From assembly GCA_024762895.1 (NCBI GenBank), contig JANTGN010000056.1:1-14295 (forward strand): a stretch of 14,295 nt of DNA, in the 5' to 3' direction. Below the pieces are notes generated by a model that was given only the letters and a program-made list of their open reading frames with translations, did no database searches and had not been told where the DNA came from. Below, piece after piece: positions 1 through 7,348 of the stretch. How positions within the stretch are numbered: position 1 is the first letter of the stretch; the number at the start of each line of letters is the position of its first letter. Both the position numbers and the translations under genes were made by a program. Source of the DNA: Thiotrichales bacterium (lineage in GTDB: Bacteria > Pseudomonadota > Gammaproteobacteria > J044).

Positions 1-1403
1 AGAATGGCATCCTTGGCCTTGTTCATCTCCACATGCGTTTCACGAATAACTGCTTTCAGGACATCGCGATATTCTGCATCGGGTAACTGGCCTTCCTCTG
101 TGCCAGCAGACGCTTCTGCTCCAGGTGTTACAGCACGGTTACTAATGAAGTCGTTGAGGGCAGCCTCGACGGTTAACATGACTCCAGCTACACCCAGCAG
201 GGCCTCATCAGAAACCGGCTCCTGCCCAGAGGACATAGCCCTGATGGTCGCCTCATCTTTCAGGACCATTTCACGCGCCTGGCCCAGACCCAACATAGTC
301 AGGGTATCGGCAACCTTACGCAGCTTATCAGCCAGTGGCTCCAGTGCCTTGGGGTCCTGATGCTCGGTATGGACAAATATCTCCAGGCCATCCTTGATCT
401 CGGTCAGGTCTTCCCGAATACCCTGAGCCACGGTCTGCAGGATATCGACATTGAGTCCTCCAACCTGGCCTTTGGCGGCCTCCAGATCCTGACCTGAGGG
501 CAGCAAGGCACTCAGGCGATAGGCCTTCTTGACCTGTTTGATCTGGTCACTCACCGACTCGGAGGTGGCCACATAATAGAGTAGATTCTTAATCAGCTCC
601 GGCGGCATGGCGGCAACCAGCGCCTCTTCACCCTCATCAATGAGTAACTTGATCTGGCGGTCCACCCTGCCCAGCAACTGCTTGGTGGTAATACCTCGCT
701 CCAGGCCTTCATATAACAAGGCATCGGTAATGGCGCCTGATACCCACCAGAGCCGCCGCGCTCCCTCAATTCTTGAGAGTTTCTGCAACCTGATCAGTAC
801 GGCCCGCATGGTCTTGAGAGATTTCTCAACATCACGATCACGGAACCAGCCCAACAGGGCCAGCTGATAACTATGCCTGAGGGCACGGGCCAGTTTCTGA
901 GCCTCGGCCGGCGGCTTCTCCGGCATGGCCTGTTCCACCAGGGTGGCCTCATGCTCTTCTTTCACATCCAGATCTGGGAAAAACAGGACGTTTTCTGATA
1001 GCAGCGGTACATCACGTGCCGCGCGCAGATCATTCATTAATGGCAGGAGCACAATGGGCACATCTTTATGCCCCGCCTGTATATGCTCAAGGTAATCAGG
1101 AAGCTGAATAATTGCCCGGATCAGGGCCTCATAGGCATCGTCCTTGTTTTTGACCTGATCATCGACGATGGCCTGCAGCAACTCGGACATCTCCTCGGCC
1201 AGCATGGCAGCACCAAAGAGTTCAACCATCTGCAAGGTACCCTGGGCCTGCTTGATGTGCATGCCACACTCATCGAGCCTGTCCCTTTCTCCAGGGTCCT
1301 CGATGTAGGCTTCAAGGGCCACCCGTGCCTCATTCAGTACGGCGTCCAGCTCTTTCTTCACCCAACCAAGGGCGTTATATTCGATGGTATCGTCCTGCTT
1401 CAT
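1..1403 (-). CDS. chpA: ChpA/PilL, hybrid histidine kinase of the type IV pilus chemosensory system (N-terminal part only)
   Basis: ChpA is the very large CheA-type kinase of the Pil-Chp system; it phosphorylates the pilus response regulators PilG and PilH. Only the first 467 codons are here; the frame is open to the left edge. The start is ATG at 1403-1401 with an AAGGTGAG ribosome site just upstream. The protein begins MKQDDTIEYNALGWVKKEL and continues with GTLQMVELFGAAMLAEEM (about residues 55-72), closely resembling the N-terminus of P. aeruginosa ChpA. That stretch looks like a histidine-phosphotransfer helix in which the usual H-x-x-K-G is replaced by K51-Q-A-Q-G55, so this first module seems unable to accept phosphate (my alignment by eye). 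No active Hpt, kinase or receiver domain lies inside the window; they are expected further left. It follows pilJ by 46 bases, with no pilK between them. Confidence 0.9.
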   Translation of the reverse strand, partial: MKQDDTIEYNALGWVKKELDAVLNEARVALEAYIEDPGERDRLDECGMHIKQAQGTLQMVELFGAAMLAEEMSELLQAIVDDQVKNKDDAYEALIRAIIQLPDYLEHIQAGHKDVPIVLLPLMNDLRAARDVPLLSENVLFFPDLDVKEEHEATLVEQAMPEKPPAEAQKLARALRHSYQLALLGWFRDRDVEKSLKTMRAVLIRLQKLSRIEGARRLWWVSGAITDALLYEGLERGITTKQLLGRVDRQIKLLIDEGEEALVAAMPPELIKNLLYYVATSESVSDQIKQVKKAYRLSALLPSGQDLEAAKGQVGGLNVDILQTVAQGIREDLTEIKDGLEIFVHTEHQDPKALEPLADKLRKVADTLTMLGLGQAREMVLKDEATIRAMSSGQEPVSDEALLGVAGVMLTVEAALNDFISNRAVTPGAEASAGTEEGQLPDAEYRDVLKAVIRETHVEMNKAKDAI

Positions 1404-1420
1404 AACTCACCTTGAGGGCA

Positions 1421-1445
1421 GGTTTCTTTATTGATGATAGAAACC
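1421..1445 (-). repeat. Perfect 7-bp inverted repeat between pilJ and chpA
   Basis: GGTTTCT (1421-1427) and AGAAACC (1439-1445) are perfect reverse complements around an 11-base loop. It sits in the 46-base gap between the pilJ stop and the chpA start, where pilK lies in Pseudomonas. No T-run follows on the minus strand, so it is not a normal intrinsic terminator. It could be a transcript processing or stability hairpin, or chance. Confidence 0.35.
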
Positions 1446-1449
1446 GGGA

Positions 1450-3567
1450 TCAAGAGGCCTGGGCTGCCTGAGCTTCAGGTTCGTCTATCTCCATAATCGC
1501 TTCCCGTTGTTCTTCGGTCATGATCATGGTTTCAATCGCCTCAGATTCGGGCAGCTTAAAGCCGGCTACCGACTTCTGAAGTTCTGTCGCCAGGTCTGTC
1601 AGGTTACCGATAGAATCCGCCACCTCGTTGGTACCATCGGAGGTCTGCATGGTGATCTCCTGGATGACGTTCATGGTATTGGTAACACTGACCGACACCG
1701 CAGTCTGCTGACGGGCAGACTGCGAGATCGACTGGATCAGTTCGGCGAGCTGATGCGATACGCCTTCGATCTCATCAAGGGCGTCACCCGCATCGAGCGC
1801 CAGCTTGGCCCCGGCCACAACGTTCGAGGTACTTTGCTCCATCGAGATAACCGCTTCGTTGGTATCGGCCTGGATGGTTTTAACCAGTGCCTCAATCTGG
1901 CGGGTCGCATTGGCTGAACGTTCAGCAAGTCTCTGAACTTCATCGGCTACCACCGCGAAGCCTCGTCCCGCCTCACCGGCCGACGATGCCTGGATGGCCG
2001 CATTCAATGCGAGGATGTTGGTCTGATCGGCGATGTCATCAATCAGACTTACGATATCACCGATCTCCTGGGAGCTTTCACCCAGTCGTTTGATACGTTT
2101 CGAGGTTTCCTGAATCTGCTCACGAATCGTATCCATACCATCGATAGTGAGTCGTACCGTATCTGCACCCTTTCGAGCCAGATCTACCGACTGCTGGGCA
2201 ACGTCCGCAGAAGAGGCCGCGTTCTTGGATACCTGCTCGATCGAGTCAGCCATATCCGTGATTGCCGCCGATGCCGAGGCAATCTCGCGGGCCTGATGGT
2301 TACTCGCATCCGCCAGATGCAGGGCCGTAGACTGCGTCTTGGCCGCCGCATCGGAGACACGTTCAGAGGTCTGGTTAATGGTAGTTACCAGGGTGCGCAG
2401 GGCATCGATCGCGTAGTTAACAGCATCCGCGATTGCCCCGGTAATATCCTCGGTAACCGTGGCATGCGCGGTAAGGTCACCCTCCGCCAGACTGGACATT
2501 TCATCCAGCAGCCTCAGGATCGCACGTTGGTTACGACGATTCTGCTCAGTGGTCACCGCCAGACTGTTGCGGGTATTGCGATACAGGGTGTAACCAAGAA
2601 CCATCATCATGAACAGTGCTGCGACACCAGCCAGGGCACCAATAATCTGCCAGATAAAGAGACGCTTGTTGTACTCGAGAAAACCCTGCTCAAGCGCAGA
2701 GGCCGATTTCAGTACCTGGGCACTCAGTGCCTCGGCCTGGTCAGCAGCGTCCTTGACCTCAAACAGCTGAGGAGAGGTCTCAAGGATAGACCCAACCAGG
2801 TCACTCACCGAGCTAAACAACATGGAGATCTCACGCAGCTTATCAACCGCCTCGGGGTTGGTTACCTTCTTTATGTTCAAAGAGGGGTAGCCACGAATCA
2901 TGCCTTCCAGTACACGACCAAACAACGCGGCATCACGACCAAATCGGTCGGCCGCCGTGGCGGCACCTTCACCACCAGACAACACACGGTTCAGGTTGTT
3001 CTCAATACGCTGGGTTAACATCAACTGTCGTGATGCAATATAGATCTGCTGAGGAGCAGCGTTACTCTTAACCAGTATACCGGTCACCTCATCCGAGAAT
3101 GCCAGCAACTGAGGAATAAAGTCGTTGATATACGAAACGTATTCACCTACCTCGGAGATGGGTTCCTGACCACCCAGAATAGCGCTGACATATCGACGAT
3201 AGGTCTTCCAGTCACCGGTGAGTTGTTCCAGCTCTACTGAAACCGCAGTTGGTGCAGCAGGCAGACCGGTCTCCGGATTGCCCGACTGAATCTTTTCCAG
3301 AGAACGGTCAAAGTCATCTCTGAATTTTTTCAGACTGACAAAGGCCTCCTCTTTGCCACCCGCTGCCTCCAGGGCGGAGGTGGCGATACGCTGAGACAAC
3401 AACCTCTGCTCCGCCGAAAGCGCGATAAATTCCTTATCGTAATTATCCTGGATGGTGGTATATGCAAACGACCCGATCATCACGAGGATGAACAGGACCA
3501 GCAAGGCGCTCAATATAACGACCGGTTTGCTGGCACCGTGTTTGATGGTAGAAGCGGGTGCATTCAT
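1450..3567 (-). CDS. pilJ: PilJ, methyl-accepting chemotaxis receptor of the type IV pilus system
   Basis: PilJ is the inner-membrane receptor that feeds pilus-related signals to the PilI-ChpA kinase complex. The 705-residue protein has a first membrane helix at about 15-37, a periplasmic helical region, a second membrane helix at about 303-328, a HAMP-like segment and a cytoplasmic signalling hairpin. The tip at about 511-552 carries DIADQTNILALNAAIQ followed by GRGFAVVADEVQRLAER, the receptor-kinase contact region of the MCP family. The periplasmic part holds two copies of a QR-x-L-(S/T)-QRI type motif, near residues 54-61 (QRLLSQRI) and 181-188 (QLMLTQRI), as expected for the duplicated PilJ sensor module. 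The ATG at 3567 follows a GGGAGA ribosome site. It lies 68 bases after pilI and 46 before chpA. The C-terminus (PEAQAAQAS) has no obvious CheR/CheB-tethering pentapeptide. Confidence 0.95.
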   Translation of the reverse strand: MNAPASTIKHGASKPVVILSALLVLFILVMIGSFAYTTIQDNYDKEFIALSAEQRLLSQRIATSALEAAGGKEEAFVSLKKFRDDFDRSLEKIQSGNPETGLPAAPTAVSVELEQLTGDWKTYRRYVSAILGGQEPISEVGEYVSYINDFIPQLLAFSDEVTGILVKSNAAPQQIYIASRQLMLTQRIENNLNRVLSGGEGAATAADRFGRDAALFGRVLEGMIRGYPSLNIKKVTNPEAVDKLREISMLFSSVSDLVGSILETSPQLFEVKDAADQAEALSAQVLKSASALEQGFLEYNKRLFIWQIIGALAGVAALFMMMVLGYTLYRNTRNSLAVTTEQNRRNQRAILRLLDEMSSLAEGDLTAHATVTEDITGAIADAVNYAIDALRTLVTTINQTSERVSDAAAKTQSTALHLADASNHQAREIASASAAITDMADSIEQVSKNAASSADVAQQSVDLARKGADTVRLTIDGMDTIREQIQETSKRIKRLGESSQEIGDIVSLIDDIADQTNILALNAAIQASSAGEAGRGFAVVADEVQRLAERSANATRQIEALVKTIQADTNEAVISMEQSTSNVVAGAKLALDAGDALDEIEGVSHQLAELIQSISQSARQQTAVSVSVTNTMNVIQEITMQTSDGTNEVADSIGNLTDLATELQKSVAGFKLPESEAIETMIMTEEQREAIMEIDEPEAQAAQAS

Positions 3568-3635
3568 GGTTTTTCTCCCAACCCTATTTTTTATCAGTAC
3601 TACAATTTAGTGGTGGCTATTTGCTGACCTGAGAT

Positions 3636-4190
3636 TTAGGTAGAAACATCCATAAACGCCTCATCAGCAACCAGTGTAGCCATGTTAAATACCGGAATAT
3701 GGAGTCCGCTCCTTTCAAAGGAGTAATCAACATATGGACTCATCTTATTATCAAGCCAGGATGGTAGTTCTGCGGCCTTTTCATCAACCCAGTAGTGACG
3801 CATGCCAATCACATTCTCAACAACCAGCCCGGCAAAAACGTCATCGAATTCAACAACCAGGAGTCTGCGCTGAGTGTCCATGGCACGAGTACTTTCGCCA
3901 TAAAGAAAACGCTCAAGATCAATGACCGGCAACAACATACCGCGCATATTGGCCATACCAAGGACCCAGGGCTTAACACCCGGTATCTTGGTGACCGCAG
4001 GTAACGACACGATTTCTGTGACATCGCCCATAGAAGCCAGTAATTCACGCCCATGCAGGACAAACTGGACCCCGGTCCATTCCTCACGGGCATCTTCCAT
4101 AATCGGAAGGCCTGCCGCCTGACTTCGGCACTTGCGGTCCATCTGGACCAGCATTTCATAAGGGCTATTGAATGGGGCAACGGCTGACAT
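3636..4190 (-). CDS. pilI: PilI, CheW-type adaptor of the type IV pilus chemosensory system
   Basis: This is a CheW-domain scaffold that joins the PilJ receptor to the ChpA kinase. It has 184 residues. After a roughly 38-residue lead (MSAVAPFNSPYEMLVQMDRK and on), the CheW fold starts at WTGVQFVLHGRELLAS, with the typical GMANMRG (about 78-84) and LPVIDL (87-92) strands and a final IPVFNM strand near the C-terminus. The start codon lies 5 bases after the pilH stop and has no clear ribosome site of its own, so it is probably translated by coupling to pilH. Identification rests on the CheW motifs and the conserved order pilG-H-I-J. Confidence 0.93.
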   Translation of the reverse strand: MSAVAPFNSPYEMLVQMDRKCRSQAAGLPIMEDAREEWTGVQFVLHGRELLASMGDVTEIVSLPAVTKIPGVKPWVLGMANMRGMLLPVIDLERFLYGESTRAMDTQRRLLVVEFDDVFAGLVVENVIGMRHYWVDEKAAELPSWLDNKMSPYVDYSFERSGLHIPVFNMATLVADEAFMDVST

Positions 4191-4195
4191 ATCAA

Positions 4196-4558
4196 CTAAC
4201 CAAGAATGGCCTTGATCCTTCCCATCAGGTCTGCCTCTTTGGCGGGCTTGACGATGTAATCCTTAGCACCCTGACGCATCGCCCAGACCTTATCGGTCTC
4301 CTGATCCTTGGTGGTAACAATAATAACTGGAATACTGGATGTCTCGGCATCATTACCCAGTTGACGCGTAGCCTGAAATCCATTCAGACCCGGCATGACC
4401 ACATCCATCAGGATCAAATCAGGCTTAACCTGTTTGGCCCTGGCGACACCTTCTTCACCGCTTTGCGCCGTGCTCACCTCAAAACCATTCTTTTCAAGCA
4501 TGGTCTTGAACACGTGGATTTCGGTCGGCGAATCATCAACTACCAAGATGCTTGCCAT
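4196..4558 (-). CDS. pilH: PilH, single-domain CheY-like response regulator
   Basis: This is a stand-alone receiver domain of 120 residues. In the Pil-Chp system PilH opposes or balances PilG, and is linked to pilus retraction or to draining phosphate from ChpA. Visible receiver residues are the acidic pair D8-D9 (VVDDSPTE), the phospho-acceptor D52 (ILMDVVMPG), T82/T83 (IIVTTKD) and K104 (YIVKPAKEAD). There is no output domain. The ATG at 4558 is preceded by GGGGGTAAGAG. It is 60 bases downstream of the pilG stop and 5 bases before pilI. Assignment as PilH rather than PilG rests on the MASILVVDDSPTE start and its position next to pilI. Confidence 0.95.
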   Translation of the reverse strand: MASILVVDDSPTEIHVFKTMLEKNGFEVSTAQSGEEGVARAKQVKPDLILMDVVMPGLNGFQATRQLGNDAETSSIPVIIVTTKDQETDKVWAMRQGAKDYIVKPAKEADLMGRIKAILG

Positions 4559-4618
4559 GTACTCTTACCCCCAGTCTTACTCTTATAATTGATTTATTTA
4601 CTATCGCCAGGTCTCTCC

Positions 4619-5032
4619 CTAGCGAACCGCATACTCTTTAATCGCCTTTATAAGATCATCCTTTGTAAAAGGCTTGGTCAGGTATTGCTCTGAACCCACA
4701 ATACGCCCCCGCGCCTTATCAAAGATACTGTCCTTACTGGATAGCATGATCACCGGCGTATCCTTAAAACTACGATTGTGCTTGATCAGAGCACAGGTCT
4801 GATAGCCATCAAGCCGCGGCATCATAATGTCGACAAAAATGATGTCGGGCTTATGCTCAGCAATCTTTGAAAGGGCCTCAAAACCATCCGTTGCCGTTAT
4901 GACATCGCAACCCTGCTTTTTTAATAAATTTTCAGCAGTGCGGCGTATGGTCTTACTATCGTCGATAACCATGACTTTACAGCCATCCAGACCATCGCCC
5001 CCTACCGTTCCCAATTCTTCTGATTCGCTCAC
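4619..5032 (-). CDS. pilG: PilG, CheY-like response regulator for twitching motility
   Basis: PilG is the receiver that acts on the pilus extension machinery when phosphorylated by ChpA. With the start chosen here it has 137 residues: D24-D25 (MVIDDSKTIRRTAE), phospho-acceptor D68 (IIFVDIMMPRLDGYQTCALIK), S98 (MLSSKD) and K120 (YLTKPF). The core is almost identical to P. aeruginosa PilG. I chose GTG at 5032-5030 because AGGGTG (5037-5042) lies just upstream and the resulting short N-terminus matches the family. The same frame runs further: an ATG at 5083 would give 154 residues and a TTG at 5104 would give 161. Neither has a convincing ribosome site, and the added residues look unrelated to PilG. 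It is the first gene of the minus-strand pil operon. Confidence 0.93.
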   Translation of the reverse strand: MSESEELGTVGGDGLDGCKVMVIDDSKTIRRTAENLLKKQGCDVITATDGFEALSKIAEHKPDIIFVDIMMPRLDGYQTCALIKHNRSFKDTPVIMLSSKDSIFDKARGRIVGSEQYLTKPFTKDDLIKAIKEYAVR

Positions 5033-5115
5033 AGGGCACCCTATTCGCTGTTTTTTTACACAATTGCTTGGAATGTAACCCATGAATATGGATTTCGCAA
5101 ACAAATTGAAGTAAA

Positions 5116-5136
5116 AAAGGCAGTTAGCTAGCCTTT
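5116..5136 (-). terminator. Weak terminator-like hairpin upstream of pilG, possible attenuator
   Basis: AAAGGC (5116-5121) and GCCTTT (5131-5136) pair around a 9-base loop. On the minus strand the 3' arm runs straight into a T tract (complement of the A run at 5113-5118), which gives the shape of a small intrinsic terminator. It lies before the pilG start in the direction of pil transcription, so it would act either as an attenuator in the pilG leader or to stop transcripts entering from the right. The stem is only 6 pairs, half of them A-T, so it may be weak or a chance match. Confidence 0.3.
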
Positions 5137-5169
5137 GTTAAGTCACTTCTTAAATATAAATAAAGCTTT

Positions 5170-5185
5170 TTTAGGTCTTCCTAAA
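5170..5185. repeat. Perfect 6-bp inverted repeat in the pilG-gshB intergenic region
   Basis: TTTAGG (5170-5175), a TCTT spacer and CCTAAA (5180-5185) form a perfect inverted repeat midway between the two divergent start codons. It could be an operator-type site shared by both promoters, or a small hairpin. There is no direct evidence for either. Confidence 0.3.
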
Positions 5186-5277
5186 CTAATTCGGCCACCA
5201 AAATCAGTGCGCTCGTTTTTATAACCTTCAGGAACCCGCTTTAACGAATTTGATATTAGTCACAATTGAAATACCCC

Positions 5278-5283
5278 TACAAT
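5278..5283 (+). promoter_or_regulatory. gshB: Possible -10 box for the gshB operon
   Basis: TACAAT matches the sigma-70 -10 consensus at five of six positions and lies 45 bases before the gshB ATG, which leaves room for a short leader. The sequence 16-18 bases upstream has no good -35 hexamer (the nearest, TTGATA, is about 22 bases away), so the promoter would need an activator or is misassigned. Confidence 0.3.
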
Positions 5284-5328
5284 GGCCTAAAGAACAAAGT
5301 CAGGCAGAAAAGAACAGGAAATCTCTCT

Positions 5329-6294
5329 ATGAATATCAAAATTGGCATCGTTATGGACCCTATCGAGTCCATCACCCCCTATAAAGATACGAGCCTGGCC
5401 ATGCTGTTGGAGGCTCAAAGTCGTGGCTGGGAGATCCATTACATGCAACAACATGATCTTTATGTACGCGATGGTGCCCCCCATGGACGCACAAAGCTAT
5501 TAAAAGTCGAAGACGATCACTCGTCCTGGTTCCAACTCGGCAAGGAACAGGAACTCCCCCTGCAGGAACTCCAGGTGATCCTGATGCGTAAGGACCCCCC
5601 CTTCGACATGGAGTACATTTACTCCACCTATATCCTCGAACTGGCCGAGAAGCAGGGCAGCCTGGTCGTTAACAGGCCATCCAGCCTGCGCGACGCGAAC
5701 GAAAAGCTCTTTACCAGCCATTTTCCACAGTGCTGCCCCGAGACCCTGGTCTCTCGCGATCAGGACCGGCTCCAGTCGTTTGCTCGCGAGCTCGGCGACA
5801 TCATCGTAAAGCCCCTGGATGGTATGGGGGGAGCCTCCATCTTTCGAATCCGCGAGGATGATCCTAATACCCGCGTTATCCTGGAGACGATGACCGAGCA
5901 TGGAAGCCGAACCATCATGGCCCAGCGATTCCTGCCGGAATTCAGGCAGGGCGACAAGCGAATCCTGATCGTTGATGGTGAGGCCGTTCCCTATGCCCTG
6001 GCCCGAATCCCGGCAAAGGGCGAGACCCGCGCTAATCTTGCCGCCGGTGGCACGGGGGTTGGAGTAGAACTGACCGAGCGCGATCTATGGATTGCAGACC
6101 AGGTTGGCCCCACCCTTCGGGAAATGGGACTGCTTTTTGTCGGCCTGGATGTCATTGGAGACTTTCTGACCGAGATCAATGTCACCAGCCCCACCTGCGT
6201 TCGTGAGCTCGACCAGCAATTCAGACTCAACATCAGCGCCCAGTTAATGGATGCCATTGAAACAAAACTGGCCATGAAAAATATAACGTCATGA
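5329..6294 (+). CDS. gshB: Glutathione synthetase
   Basis: GshB joins gamma-glutamylcysteine and glycine using ATP, the second step of glutathione synthesis, in the cytoplasm. The 321-residue protein aligns throughout with E. coli GshB by eye: IKIGIVMDPI at the start, LMRKDPPFD (85-93), the ATP-grasp loop KPLDGMGGAS (161-170), R234-x-N-L-A-A-G-G (234-241), and LTEINVTSPTC (280-290) with metal-binding acidic and Asn residues. The ATG at 5329 is chosen because AGGAAA sits 8 bases upstream and the product then matches the family start; an in-frame TTG at 5266 would add 21 residues not found in GshB. Its stop TGA overlaps the ATG of the next small ORF (ATGA). It is the first gene of the plus-strand operon. 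Confidence 0.97.
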   Translation: MNIKIGIVMDPIESITPYKDTSLAMLLEAQSRGWEIHYMQQHDLYVRDGAPHGRTKLLKVEDDHSSWFQLGKEQELPLQELQVILMRKDPPFDMEYIYSTYILELAEKQGSLVVNRPSSLRDANEKLFTSHFPQCCPETLVSRDQDRLQSFARELGDIIVKPLDGMGGASIFRIREDDPNTRVILETMTEHGSRTIMAQRFLPEFRQGDKRILIVDGEAVPYALARIPAKGETRANLAAGGTGVGVELTERDLWIADQVGPTLREMGLLFVGLDVIGDFLTEINVTSPTCVRELDQQFRLNISAQLMDAIETKLAMKNITS

Positions 6295-6455
6295 CCTTCT
6301 CCATCGATGGGGCGATAGAAATTAATAAACATCACCAGCAAACCTTTATCTGCCAGACGCTGGTATTTGCCAATCTGATCACTGGTATTCACTCGACAGG
6401 GCGTTACAATACGGCTTTTAACCCCTTCGCCATGGAACAGCAGCTAACTGAATGA
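6291..6455 (+). CDS. Small 54-residue ORF coupled to gshB and tonB, function unknown
   Basis: An open frame starts at ATG 6291, sharing ATGA with the gshB stop, and runs without interruption to a TGA at 6453-6455, sharing ATGA with the tonB start at 6452. The predicted protein begins MTFSIDGAIEINKHHQQTF, has a short hydrophobic stretch around residues 19-33 (FICQTLVFANLITGI) and ends AMEQQLTE. I do not recognise the family. The hydrophobic stretch is too short and polar for a confident membrane helix. The four-base overlap at both ends fills the whole gshB-tonB gap and fits a translationally coupled gene. Against it are the lack of a ribosome site of its own, codon use more AT-rich than its neighbours, and a length at which an open frame can arise by chance. 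It may act mainly to keep ribosomes moving into tonB. Confidence 0.45.
   Translation: MTFSIDGAIEINKHHQQTFICQTLVFANLITGIHSTGRYNTAFNPFAMEQQLTE
6301..6310. repeat. 10-bp perfect palindrome just after the gshB stop
   Basis: CCATCGATGG is self-complementary and begins 7 bases after the gshB stop codon. It is short and has no T-run, so it is not a terminator; it may be chance. Confidence 0.15.
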
Positions 6456-7342
6456 CTGCAACGATACCGCTGCAAGCCGACATAACGCCCAATGATCGAC
6501 TGGTCATGGCCCTGTTCCTTGCTACTGTCCTCCATGGCATAGTCATTCTGGGCGTCGGATTTAGCCCCGACCTGTCACTCGACAAACTCCACAATCCACC
6601 TGCCATCGATATTATTCTTGTCCAGAGCCAGGCTCAAAAGGCCCCTGAAGAGGCGGAATATCTCGCGCAGGCCAATCAGGAAGCCAGCGGAAGCCGCGAC
6701 CAGAAAGCGCGGCCCACCAGTCCGGTCACCTCCATGGACCCTCGTCCAAACACTGGACAGGCCCCGATACAAATGAAATCTGCCTCACCCAGAGAGGCCC
6801 AGGAAGATCAGACCAAGGTCCTGAAACAACAACAGGCAAAGACCCGGGTCGCCGATAAAAGAAAGACCGAGGCCGAAAAACCCATCAAACCCGTTAGCGG
6901 ACAGCAACTCATCGATCGCAGCCTTGAGATTGCTCGACTGGCCAGCGAACTCAATCAGGAGGAAAGACGCTACAGCCAACGGCCGAGGATACGGTTTATC
7001 GATGCCGTGAGCGCGAAGAGTGTCGTTGAGGCCAGCTATATCGATTCATGGGTGCGCAAGGTCGAACGCATCGGTAATCTCAATTATCCCGACGAGGCCA
7101 GTCGCAAACGCCTGAGTGGAAAACTCATCCTGAACGTCACCCTGAACCAGGAGGGCAAGGTCGTCAGTGTGGAGATCGCCCAGAGCTCGGGAGAGCAGGT
7201 GCTGGATGATGCGGCCCGTCGAATCGTTGAACTATCCTCCCCCTTCTCGGCCTTTCCCAATGATATGAGACAGACCTACGACCAGCTCAAGATCACGCGT
7301 ACCTGGGTGTTTCACAGTGACAGCAGCTTTACCAGTGAATAA
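6452..7342 (+). CDS. TonB-family energy transducer
   Basis: TonB proteins carry proton-motive energy from ExbB-ExbD in the inner membrane to outer-membrane receptors. This 296-residue protein has a short cytoplasmic lead, one membrane helix at about 17-37 containing a histidine (H28 in TVLHGIVILG, as in the TonB signal anchor), a long polar periplasmic linker rich in Gln, Lys and Pro (about 40-190), and a C-terminal TonB domain (about 195-290) with NYPDEA near 211 and LILNVTLNQEGKVVSV in its strand region. The place next to gshB matches P. aeruginosa tonB3 (PA0406), which affects twitching motility there, so a link with the neighbouring pil genes is plausible but inferred. The ATG at 6452 is directly preceded by an in-frame TGA, so no earlier start is possible; it has only a poor ribosome site and may depend on coupling with the upstream ORF. 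Confidence 0.88.
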   Translation: MTATIPLQADITPNDRLVMALFLATVLHGIVILGVGFSPDLSLDKLHNPPAIDIILVQSQAQKAPEEAEYLAQANQEASGSRDQKARPTSPVTSMDPRPNTGQAPIQMKSASPREAQEDQTKVLKQQQAKTRVADKRKTEAEKPIKPVSGQQLIDRSLEIARLASELNQEERRYSQRPRIRFIDAVSAKSVVEASYIDSWVRKVERIGNLNYPDEASRKRLSGKLILNVTLNQEGKVVSVEIAQSSGEQVLDDAARRIVELSSPFSAFPNDMRQTYDQLKITRTWVFHSDSSFTSE

Positions 7343-7348
7343 GCCAAC

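Larger units (their letters stand above)
5033..5328. promoter_or_regulatory. Divergent intergenic region between pilG and gshB
   Basis: This 296-base region is clearly richer in A and T than its flanks and must hold the promoters of both the leftward pil operon and the rightward gshB operon. I see two small inverted repeats (listed separately) and a TACAAT hexamer at 5278-5283 facing gshB. I found no convincing matching -35 boxes on either strand, so exact promoters are not assigned. Confidence 0.55.

Noticed and set aside
2296..3018. Plus-strand open frame (240 codons) inside pilJ
   Set aside because: It is antisense to the receptor, with no family features in its product.
5033..5104. Longer N-terminus for PilG from ATG 5083 or TTG 5104
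   Set aside because: No ribosome site at either; the extension does not resemble PilG, while the GTG at 5032 has AGGGTG upstream and gives the expected length.
5266..5328. Upstream TTG start extending gshB by 21 residues
   Set aside because: The extra residues have no counterpart in GshB, and the ATG at 5329 has a well-placed AGGAAA.
6405..6410. TACAAT as a separate promoter for the tonB-like gene
   Set aside because: No -35 box lies at a proper distance, and the tight ATGA junctions favour cotranscription with gshB.
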